A stretch of 6,252 bases of DNA from contig JASHTQ010000775.1 of assembly GCA_030040475.1 (NCBI GenBank), positions 1 through 6,252 on the forward strand. The letters are read 5' to 3'. Source of the stretch: Streptosporangiaceae bacterium (lineage in GTDB: Bacteria; Actinomycetota; Actinomycetes; Streptosporangiales; Streptosporangiaceae). The position numbers and the translations under genes were made by a program. Below, one piece after another: positions 1 to 5,193 of this stretch. The notes beneath the pieces are model-generated. The model ran no database searches. It was not told the DNA's origin and worked only from the letters and a program-made list of their open reading frames with translations. How positions within the stretch are numbered: the first letter of the stretch is position 1; each line of letters opens with the position of its first letter.

Positions 1-8
1 ATGTTCAG

Positions 9-863
9 CTAGCGGCCCAGGAAGGCGCGGGTCAGGTCGGCGATCGCGTCGGGTTGCTCGTCGAGGGCGAAATGGCCGGCGTCGAGGACGTGAACCTCGG
101 CGGCGGGCACGTCCCGGCGGTAGGCCTCGGCCTCCTGGACTTGGAAGGACGGGTCGTAGCGGCCCCAGAGGACCAGCAGCGGCGGCTGGTGCTGGCGGAG
201 CCAGGCCTGCCAGGCGGGGTAGCTCGCGACGTTGGTGCGGTAGTCGTAGAACAGGTCGGTCTGGATGTCCTGCTGGCCGGGGCGGCTGAGGAAAGCGAAC
301 TCGTCGGTCCACAGGTCCGGGTCGTAGTTCTCGGCGTTCGGGCTGGTTCCCACGTGGCGCTGCCGCGTCGCCGCGAACGAGAAGAAGTTCTCCCGCAGCG
401 CCGTCTCGTGGGCCCTGCGGTCAGCCCAGAACTCGCGCCGGGTCTGCCACAGCGGGCCGAGGCCGTCCTCGTGGGCGACGGCGTTCTGGACGACGAGCGC
501 GCCGAGCCGCCCGGGATGGGCGATCGCGAGCCGGAACCCCACCGGGCCGCCGTAGTCCTGCACGGCCAGGGTGTAGCGGCGCAGGCCGAGGACCTCGGTG
601 AAACGGCCGATGACGGCGGCCAGGTGATCGAAGGTGTAGGCGAAGTCGGCGGGGCCGGGCGCGTCGCTGTGCCCGAACCCCGGATAGTCCGGCGCGACCA
701 GTCGGAACGGGCCGGCGAGCCGGTCCAGCAGCGGCTGCCACATCCGCGAGGAGGACGGGAATCCGTGCAGCAGCAGGATCACGGGCGCGTCCGGCGGGCC
801 GGCGTCGCGGTAGAAGACCGTCAGGCCGTCGACATCGGCGTTGCGGTAAGCCGTTCGGTACAT
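9..863 (-). CDS. alpha/beta hydrolase, epoxide hydrolase / haloalkane dehalogenase type
   Basis: A complete 284-residue soluble enzyme without signal peptide or membrane segment. Seen: the oxyanion-hole motif HGFPSSS at residues 33-39, the strand APDYPGFGHSD around 57-67, the nucleophile elbow VQDYGG at 101-106 with Asp103 where serine hydrolases have Ser, a likely acid Asp237 in WGRYDPSF, and the catalytic His264 in DAGHFALDE. Family knowledge: an Asp nucleophile in a V-Q-D-x-G elbow marks the epoxide hydrolase/haloalkane dehalogenase branch, which forms an ester intermediate later hydrolysed by water activated by the His. Residues about 130-225 (RPGQQDIQTDLF, DYRTNV) form the cap domain that would set substrate choice. 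The substrate cannot be named. The start is fixed by GGAGAG about 5 bases upstream of the ATG. It lies 89 bases behind the secreted-protein gene on the same strand, with hairpins in the gap, so it is probably its own transcript or a read-through product. It ends 8 bases from the left edge. Confidence 0.92.
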   Translation of the reverse strand: MYRTAYRNADVDGLTVFYRDAGPPDAPVILLLHGFPSSSRMWQPLLDRLAGPFRLVAPDYPGFGHSDAPGPADFAYTFDHLAAVIGRFTEVLGLRRYTLAVQDYGGPVGFRLAIAHPGRLGALVVQNAVAHEDGLGPLWQTRREFWADRRAHETALRENFFSFAATRQRHVGTSPNAENYDPDLWTDEFAFLSRPGQQDIQTDLFYDYRTNVASYPAWQAWLRQHQPPLLVLWGRYDPSFQVQEAEAYRRDVPAAEVHVLDAGHFALDEQPDAIADLTRAFLGR

Positions 864-915
864 GCTTCTCTCCGTTCGCGGCGGGCGGCTGGCAACCCGA
901 TGACCTGACGTTCAT

Positions 916-941
916 CGCGGCTTCCGCGGTCAGTGGCCGCG
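916..941 (-). terminator. two alternative GC hairpins, possible terminator
   Basis: Just past the stop of the secreted-protein gene are three matching blocks: CGCGG (916-920), a central CCGCGG (924-929) and CCGCG (937-941). Because the central block is self-complementary it can pair with either flank, giving a 5-bp stem with a 3-base loop or a 5-bp stem with a 7-base loop, but not both. There is no U-tract, which is common for actinobacterial terminators, so termination is an inference; the stems are short and could also be chance in GC-rich DNA. Confidence 0.3.
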
Positions 942-952
942 CCGAACCTCGG

Positions 953-2119
953 TCAGCACCCCCCGAGGACGGCCTGGATGCGCTCGGCATCGGCGATGAG
1001 CTGGGCGGCCGTGCTGGCCGAGATGAACCATGGGGTCTGCGACCGGACCTCGATCATGAAGTCGGTGAGGGTCAGGCACGCCAGCCGCGGGTCCCCGGCG
1101 GACAGCTCCCGCTGGGCGGTGGCGACGAGGCTGGCCAGGGCGCTCCCGTCGCGGAGGCCTTGCACGGCATGGCCGAGGTCGGCCAGCTGAGCGGCGGCGC
1201 CCTCGACCGTGACGGTGAAGGTGACGTGCACCGGGCTGTTGAGGTCGTTGCTGTCGGTGGCGGTGCAGGTCACCGTGGTGGTGCCGATCGGGAACACCGA
1301 CCCGGAGGCCGGGATGCACACCGGCGTGGGCGGGGTGGTGGCGACGGGGTCGGTGACCGCGGGGAGCGGGTAGGTGACGGTGGCGCCGGCCGGGCTGGTG
1401 GCGTCGGTGGTGATGTTAGCGGGCTGGGCGATGGACAGGCCGGAGCCCTCTATGGCGCCGAGCGCGCTCCACAGCTGACTGGCGGGAACCTGCCCGGCGG
1501 TCAGGTTGCTGACGTAGAGCTGCGGGCGGGGCACGTCGGTCGGGGAGGATCCCGCCGGGTAGGTGAGCACGAGAGGGTCGGCGGCATCCGTTGTCGAACC
1601 GTTGATCAGCGGGACGAAGGAATTCGTGATCGACCCCGAGGTGTCCGCAACCCAGACGGTCTTGCCGCTTACGCTGCAGGGCTGGAGGCTCACCTTCTCG
1701 CCCGCGGTCGCGGTCGCGGCGACGCCCACGCACTCGCCGGTGGGAGCGCCGAACGGCGAGTATTGGATCTCGTACGCGGCGTAGTCGCCGTAGAGCTGAT
1801 CCACGGCAGCCGAGACCAGGCCATCTTCGTAGAAGGACGACACCAGGGCCTGGTCGGCGACGGTGAAGTCTTCCGCCGGGTCGGAGTTGCCGATGCTGAA
1901 CAGGATGATGGGCGTGCCGTTGGCCTCGCCCTGCTTGTAGGAGTCGATGAGGAAGCTCGGGTTGCCCAAGGTGATGCCGGACAGGCCGCCGTACAGCTCA
2001 ACGCAGCTCGAAGCGCATTCCGGCGTTTCCGCGTTCGCCGGGAGCGCGGCGGCCATGGCGGCACTGCTGATGACGGCCAGCGTCGCGGCGGCCGCGACGA
2101 TCGTACCCTTGACAGGCAT
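953..2119 (-). CDS. secreted protein with HYR domain and FIMAH-like C-terminal domain
   Basis: A 388-residue exported protein of unknown function. The start is set by GAAGGAG 7 bases upstream of the ATG; the frame stays open 79 codons further upstream but without a comparable site and without a signal peptide at its front. Residues 1-30 are a Sec signal peptide (Lys4, an Ala/Val-rich core, likely cleavage after ANA30). Residues about 35-225 are a Cys-containing domain that I do not recognise with certainty; the stretch ECVGVAATATAGEKVSLQPC (129-148) looks like a beta-trefoil/lectin-like strand pair. Residues about 235-305 fit the HYR (hyalin repeat) fold: AGATVTYPLPAVTDPV, then CIPASGSVFPIGTTTVTCTA with Cys268 and Cys285, ending VTFTVTV. 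Residues about 308-388 are helical and resemble the FIMAH-type domain of secreted proteins (repeated Leu, Ala-Cys-Leu at 347-349, LIADAE), ending in Cys388. Eight Cys in the mature part could form four disulfides. HYR domains are Ig-like and linked to adhesion in general, so a surface or extracellular binding role is an inference. Confidence 0.88.
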   Translation of the reverse strand: MPVKGTIVAAAATLAVISSAAMAAALPANAETPECASSCVELYGGLSGITLGNPSFLIDSYKQGEANGTPIILFSIGNSDPAEDFTVADQALVSSFYEDGLVSAAVDQLYGDYAAYEIQYSPFGAPTGECVGVAATATAGEKVSLQPCSVSGKTVWVADTSGSITNSFVPLINGSTTDAADPLVLTYPAGSSPTDVPRPQLYVSNLTAGQVPASQLWSALGAIEGSGLSIAQPANITTDATSPAGATVTYPLPAVTDPVATTPPTPVCIPASGSVFPIGTTTVTCTATDSNDLNSPVHVTFTVTVEGAAAQLADLGHAVQGLRDGSALASLVATAQRELSAGDPRLACLTLTDFMIEVRSQTPWFISASTAAQLIADAERIQAVLGGC

Positions 2120-2467
2120 GGTCAGGCTCCTTCGGGAAGGCGGCGGCGTTGCGCGCACACGATTGCTGAGCAGCCTGATCAGGGCGGCGGGATGGCCGAG
2201 CAGGACTGAGTGCGACTGTACGCCCGCTAACCGACAAATGCCGACTTGACTGCGCGCCGAGATCACTTCGGTATCGCCCCGTTTCTCAATTGCGCGGCGA
2301 CGGCAGGAGGCAGCCGGCATGATGCGTGCCGGGCGCATATCCGTACCGACGCGCAAAGGCCGCCGGAGGTTAGATCACTCAGCCGGGACGACAGGACCCG
2401 GGCGTGTTACCACGGCTCGTTCGGCAAAATTATTAAAGGACAGCGCTGGCGGCGGCGGGTCCGCTTT
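2120..2467. other. 348-base intergenic region, no gene seen
   Basis: The gap between the acyl-CoA synthetase stop and the secreted-protein start. It must hold the promoter of the secreted-protein gene and the end of the synthetase transcript. I see the strong SD site next to 2119, a hairpin at 2314-2332, and an AT-rich patch (AAAATTATTAAA, 2426-2437) that stands out from its surroundings. On the minus strand TTGTCG (2232-2237) could be a -35 box, but no good -10 lies 16-18 bases beyond it, so no promoter is called. Open frames here are short and lack ribosome sites. Confidence 0.6.
2314..2332 (-). terminator. hairpin downstream of the acyl-CoA synthetase
   Basis: CCGGCAT and GTGCCGG flank a 5-base loop, giving a stem of six Watson-Crick pairs plus one T-G wobble. 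It sits about 136 bases past the synthetase stop and about 195 bases before the secreted-protein start. No T-run follows on either strand. It could end the synthetase transcript or be a binding site; the sequence alone does not decide. Confidence 0.25.
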
Positions 2468-4171
2468 TTACCAGGAGAAGTCCTCCTCCCAGAATTCGGT
2501 GACGCCGCGGGGGGAGCTCTGGCGGGTGGTTTCCTGGCCGCGCAATTCTACCCGGCGGATCTTGCCTGAGATCGTCTTGGGCAGGTCGGCGAACTCGATC
2601 CGGCGGATCCGCTTGTAGGGCGCCACCCGCTCCCGGCAGAACGCCATGATGTCCCTGGCCAGCTCCGGCGACGGCGCGGCAGTCGCGGTGAGCAGGATGT
2701 AGGCCTTCGGCACCGCGAGCCGGATCGGGTCGGGGGAGGGGACCACCGCGGCCTCGGCCACCGCCTCGTGCTCGATCAGGACGCTTTCCAGCTCGAACGG
2801 GGAGATCCGGTAGTCGGCCGCCTTGAACACGTCGTCGGTGCGGCCGACGTAGGTGATGTAGCCGTCGTCGTCGGAGGTGGCCACGTCGCCGGTGTGGTAG
2901 AAGCCGTCGCGCATCGCACTCGCGTTCAGCTCGGGATCGTCCAGGTAACCCGTCATCAGGCCGAGCGGGCGCCGGCTCAGGTCCAGGCAGATCTCGCCGT
3001 CCCGGCCGGGCTTGCCGGTCACCGGGTCCACCAGCCGCACCTCGTAGCCCGGCAGCGGTCGGCCCATCGAGCCGAGCCGGACCGGCTGGCCGGGAGTGTT
3101 CCCGACCTGCGCGGTGGTCTCGGTCTGGCCGAAGCCGTCGCGGACAGTGATGGCCCAGGCCTTGCGGACCTGCTCGATGACCTCGGGGTTGAGCGGCTCG
3201 CCCGCGGCGACGCACTCCCGCAGCGCGGTCACGTCGGCCTTGGCCAGGTCGGACTGGATGAGCATCCGCCACACCGTGGGCGGCGCGCAGAACGTGTTCA
3301 CCCGGCAGCTGCCCAGCGCGGCGAGCAGGGAGGGGGCCGAGAACCGCTGGTAGTTCAGCACCAGGATGGTGGCGCTGGCGTTCCACGGCGCGAATACGTT
3401 GCTCCAGGCGTGCTTGGCCCAGCCGGGGGAGGACAGGTTGAGGTGCACGTCGCCGGGCTTGATGCCGATCCAGTACATGGTCGACAGGTGCCCCACCGGG
3501 TAGCTGGCCTGGGTGTGCGCGACCAGCTTGGGCTGGGCCGTGGTGCCGGAGGTGAAGTAGAGCAGCAGCGGGTCGTCGGCCAGGGTGATTCCGTCCGGCG
3601 TGAAGTCCGCCGGGCCGGCGAAGGCGTCGGCGTAGGCATGCCAGCCTTCCGTCGCGGGCCCGACCGCGACGCGCGTCCAGTCGCCGGGGATCCCCGCGAA
3701 CTTCGGCGCGTTGTCGGTGTCGGTGATGACGTGCCTGACCTTGCCCCGGGGGATGCGGTCGGCCAGGTCGGCCGGCTGCAGCAGCGTCGAGGCGGGGATC
3801 ATCACCGCGCCGAGCTTCATCGTGGCCAGGATGACCTCCCACAGCGGCGGCACGTTGCCGAGCATCAGCAGCACCCGGTCGCCGCGGCCCACCCCGAGAC
3901 CGCGCAGCCAGTTCGCCAGCTGGTTTGACCTGGCGGCCAGCTCGCCGTACGTCAGGCTGGTGTCCTCGTCCTCGTCCTCGGCCAGGACCCGCAGCCCGAT
4001 CCGGTCCGGGTGCTCGGCGGCGGTCACGTCGAACCAGTCGAGCGCCCAGTTGAACTCCTCCAGCTCGGGCCAGGCGAACTCGCGCCGCGCGGAGTCGTAG
4101 TCGTCCCTGTGACGCAGCAGCAGGTCCCTGGCAGTCAGGAAGGCGGCGGTCGGTGCGGCATATTCGGTCAT
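2468..4171 (-). CDS. AMP-forming acyl-CoA synthetase, medium-chain (MACS/ACSM) type
   Basis: A 567-residue member of the ANL (adenylate-forming) superfamily: it activates a carboxylic acid with ATP to an acyl-AMP and transfers the acyl group to CoA in the cytoplasm. Motifs in order: the phosphate loop YFTSGTTAQPK (205-215), the MACS-like stretch SSPGWAKHAWSN (about 247-258), FCAPPTVWRML (294-304), the A5 motif GFGQTETT (346-353), HTGD (426-429), the hinge GRTDDVFK (443-450) and ISGK with the catalytic Lys537 near the C-terminus. Length and the GWAKHAWSN and PPTVWRM segments match medium-chain acyl-CoA synthetases better than acetyl-CoA synthetases, but chain length or aromatic preference cannot be read reliably. 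An acidic stretch of Asp/Glu (AEDEDEDT, about 64-71) comes from a small CCTCGT-type repeat. The ATG at 4171 begins MTEYAAPTAAFL and is preceded by a weak AAGG 3 bases away; a longer reading (to 4312) would add 47 Arg/Ala-rich residues and run into the DksA-like gene, so it is rejected. It lies 58 bases behind that gene, same strand, and could share its transcript. Confidence 0.93.
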   Translation of the reverse strand: MTEYAAPTAAFLTARDLLLRHRDDYDSARREFAWPELEEFNWALDWFDVTAAEHPDRIGLRVLAEDEDEDTSLTYGELAARSNQLANWLRGLGVGRGDRVLLMLGNVPPLWEVILATMKLGAVMIPASTLLQPADLADRIPRGKVRHVITDTDNAPKFAGIPGDWTRVAVGPATEGWHAYADAFAGPADFTPDGITLADDPLLLYFTSGTTAQPKLVAHTQASYPVGHLSTMYWIGIKPGDVHLNLSSPGWAKHAWSNVFAPWNASATILVLNYQRFSAPSLLAALGSCRVNTFCAPPTVWRMLIQSDLAKADVTALRECVAAGEPLNPEVIEQVRKAWAITVRDGFGQTETTAQVGNTPGQPVRLGSMGRPLPGYEVRLVDPVTGKPGRDGEICLDLSRRPLGLMTGYLDDPELNASAMRDGFYHTGDVATSDDDGYITYVGRTDDVFKAADYRISPFELESVLIEHEAVAEAAVVPSPDPIRLAVPKAYILLTATAAPSPELARDIMAFCRERVAPYKRIRRIEFADLPKTISGKIRRVELRGQETTRQSSPRGVTEFWEEDFSW

Positions 4172-4229
4172 GGGCCTTATGCTCGCAGCTCTCGGTGCCG
4201 AACGGGAGATCTGGGGACCCGCCGAGGCC

Positions 4230-4589
4230 TCAGCGGCGTTTTGCCTTGGCGTCCCGCGCGGCGCAGCGGATGCAGGTCGGCGCCGCCGGACGGGCGGCAA
4301 GCCGGTCATCACCGATCGGCTGTCCGCAGCGCAGGCACACGCCGTAGCTCCCGGCTTCCAATCGGCTCAGCGCCGCGTCGATCTCGGCCACCCGCTGCCG
4401 CGCCTCGCCGAGCAGCGTCGCCGCGTGCTGTCGCTCGAACGCCAGCGTCGCGCCCTCGGGGTCGTGCTCGTCGTCGGTGCCGGCCGAGGCGGCGGCCTCG
4501 GCGAGGCCGTCGAAGTCCCCTTCCAGCGCCGCCGCCCGCCGCAGCGCCCGGGCCCGCTCCGCCAGCAGCACCTCGCGCGCTCCTTCCAT
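4230..4589 (-). CDS. DksA/TraR-family C4 zinc-finger protein
   Basis: A complete 119-residue protein. Residues 1-75 are charged and helical (repeated Glu/Arg/Ala), as in the coiled-coil arm of DksA. At its bend is the acidic segment TDDEHDPEG (38-46), where DksA proteins carry the tip aspartates that reach the RNA polymerase active site through the secondary channel. The C-terminus has the zinc finger CLRC-x17-CIRC with Cys85, 88, 106 and 109 (YGVCLRCGQPI, PTCIRCA), and a basic tail AKAKRR. Family knowledge: such proteins alter transcription initiation; whether this one acts with ppGpp is unknown. The start ATG lies in CCATGG; AGGA is only 2 bases upstream, a poor ribosome site, while a TAGCGT hexamer 7 bases upstream suggests a leaderless transcript. 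It is divergent from the Ser-rich/apbE pair and 58 bases ahead of the acyl-CoA synthetase. Its frame remains clean throughout; confident as a gene, less so about its target promoters. Confidence 0.9.
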   Translation of the reverse strand: MEGAREVLLAERARALRRAAALEGDFDGLAEAAASAGTDDEHDPEGATLAFERQHAATLLGEARQRVAEIDAALSRLEAGSYGVCLRCGQPIGDDRLAARPAAPTCIRCAARDAKAKRR

Positions 4590-4596
4590 GGTCCTG

Positions 4597-4602
4597 ACGC
4601 TA
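4597..4602 (-). promoter_or_regulatory. candidate -10 box for the DksA-like gene
   Basis: Minus-strand TAGCGT fits the actinobacterial TAnnnT -10 pattern and ends 7 bases before the start codon, so transcription could begin at the A of the ATG (leaderless mRNA). No convincing -35 is found 17-18 bases upstream. This is pattern-based and weak. Confidence 0.25.
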
Positions 4603-4629
4603 CCCGCAGAACGAGCCCGCGCCTCGCCG

Positions 4630-4635
4630 TACTAT
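4630..4635 (+). promoter_or_regulatory. candidate -10 box for the Ser-rich/apbE pair
   Basis: Plus-strand TACTAT fits TAnnnT. If used, transcription would start near 4642 and the mRNA leader of about 180 bases would contain the whole CCCTGS array. No recognisable -35 lies 17-18 bases upstream (CAGAAC region), so this is a weak candidate. Confidence 0.2.
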
Positions 4636-4681
4636 CCCGCGCTCAGCCACCCCGTGCTGCGCCGAGTCCTGCCTGGCGCGG

Positions 4682-4741
4682 CCCTGCCCCTGGCCCTGGC
4701 CCTGGCCCTGGCCCTGCCCCTGCCCCTGGCCCTGGCCCTGG
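4682..4741. repeat. 10-copy tandem hexanucleotide array (CCCTGS)
   Basis: Ten uninterrupted 6-base units: seven CCCTGG and three CCCTGC (units 1, 6 and 7), followed by a decayed unit CCCGGC (4742-4747). It lies in the divergent promoter region, 93 bases upstream of the DksA-like start and 81 bases upstream of the Ser-rich start. Plus-strand reading gives Leu-Ala/Leu-Pro dipeptides and the minus strand gives Gly-Gln dipeptides in one frame and Ala-Arg/Gly-Arg in another; none looks like a real gene. Arrays of this kind change copy number by replication slippage. Confidence 0.9.
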
Positions 4742-4821
4742 CCCGGCTGGCATCGATCCTCTGAGCTAACCGAGAAGTTTCGTGCAGAGCGCCCGGAGCA
4801 CCCGAACGCAGGATGGAAGAC

Positions 4822-5193
4822 ATGAGCAGCGCACACCGAGACCAGGTCCGCCGAGCCGTAGCGGCCAGGGAGCACGGCCGGGCCAAGGTCCGTTCGGCGA
4901 CCACGGCGGTCAGCCTGGCCAGCGTGGCGGCCGCCGGCGCAGTGGCGCTGGTCCTCCCCGGCTCGACCCACACGACCAGTACCTCAACCTCGTCGTCATC
5001 GTCCTCCTCGTCGTCCTCGTCCTCCTCGGCGAAGTCGAGTTCGGGCACGTCCTCATCCAGTTCCGGGTCCAGCACCTCGTCCGGCTCCGGGTCCAGCACT
5101 TCGAACGGGTCCGGTACGTCGTCCGGGTTCAGCTCGAGTTCCGCCCCCGCCGCAAGTTCCGGCAGCAGCCAGGCCACCTCCGGCGGCTCGTGA
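4822..5193 (+). CDS. small single-span membrane protein with Ser-rich extracytoplasmic tail
   Basis: A 123-residue protein that I cannot name. Residues 1-26 are polar and basic (HRDQVRRAVAAREHGRAKVR), about 27-47 are one hydrophobic segment (TTAVSLASVAAAGAVALVL), and 48-123 are almost only Ser, Gly, Thr and Ala with a run of 13 serines at 57-69. Positive charges before the span predict N-inside, tail-outside topology. The poly-Ser run mixes TCG, TCC and TCA, so it is kept at the protein level. Two 24-base direct repeats (5062-5085 and 5086-5109) encode SGSSTSSG and SGSSTSNG. The ATG at 4822 is preferred, with AGGA and GGAAG upstream; an ATG at 4813 has AGG directly against it and would add three residues. 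The stop TGA overlaps the apbE start as TGATG. The tail has no Asp and no Asp-x-x-(Ser/Thr)-Gly-Ala-Thr-like site, so it does not look like a standard ApbE substrate; it may be a linker or stalk protein. Sure as a gene from its coupling and composition, unknown in function. Confidence 0.75.
   Translation: MSSAHRDQVRRAVAAREHGRAKVRSATTAVSLASVAAAGAVALVLPGSTHTTSTSTSSSSSSSSSSSSSAKSSSGTSSSSSGSSTSSGSGSSTSNGSGTSSGFSSSSAPAASSGSSQATSGGS
4990..5109 (+). repeat. Ser-coding low-complexity tract with 24-base direct repeats
   Basis: Within the Ser-rich gene, 4990-5028 codes 13 consecutive serines with mixed TCG/TCC/TCA codons, and 5062-5085 and 5086-5109 are direct repeats sharing the block TCCGGGTCCAGCAC, with a third decayed copy following. 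The repeats keep the reading frame. Confidence 0.8.

Noticed and set aside
54..908. 284-codon open frame on the plus strand opposite the hydrolase
   Set aside because: It mirrors the hydrolase gene, its product is a low-complexity Val/Gly/Arg/Glu mixture without any motif, and such antisense frames are common in high-GC DNA.
864..920. Short frame starting MNVRSSGCQPP just ahead of the hydrolase and the plus-strand GGCAACCCGATGA, considered as a leader peptide or SAM riboswitch
   Set aside because: The short frame runs on into the hydrolase gene in another frame without a nearby stop, and the S-box-like bases lack the rest of the riboswitch and a plus-strand gene to control.
1160..2209. 349-codon plus-strand frame opposite the secreted protein
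   Set aside because: Gly/Arg/Val-rich with no domain, no ribosome site; the minus-strand gene has signal peptide, SD and recognisable domains.
2246..2275. Plus-strand TTGACT followed by GGTATC as a promoter
   Set aside because: The -10 is poor and no plus-strand gene follows; only the 3' end of the minus-strand synthetase lies ahead.
2120..2356. 79-codon upstream extension of the secreted-protein frame
   Set aside because: It would bury the signal peptide in the middle of the protein and ignores the strong GAAGGAG site next to 2119.
2426..2437. AT-rich patch AAAATTATTAAA as promoter or attachment site
   Set aside because: No -35 at proper distance on either strand, no repeat copy, no integrase gene in the window.
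2768..3928. 386-codon plus-strand frame opposite the acyl-CoA synthetase
   Set aside because: Antisense shadow; the minus strand carries all ANL motifs.
4172..4312. 47-codon upstream extension of the acyl-CoA synthetase
   Set aside because: It overlaps the 3' part of the DksA-like gene, is Arg/Ala/Pro-rich and lies before the family's normal N-terminus.
4588..4764. Plus-strand 58-codon frame ending in Leu-Ala/Leu-Pro repeats
   Set aside because: It starts in the CCATGG shared with the DksA-like start, has no SD site, and its hydrophobic end is only the translated hexamer array.
4600..4971. Minus-strand frame with a Gly-Gln repeat from the hexamer array
   Set aside because: No ribosome site or known domain; it is antisense to the Ser-rich gene's membrane segment and is explained by the repeat.
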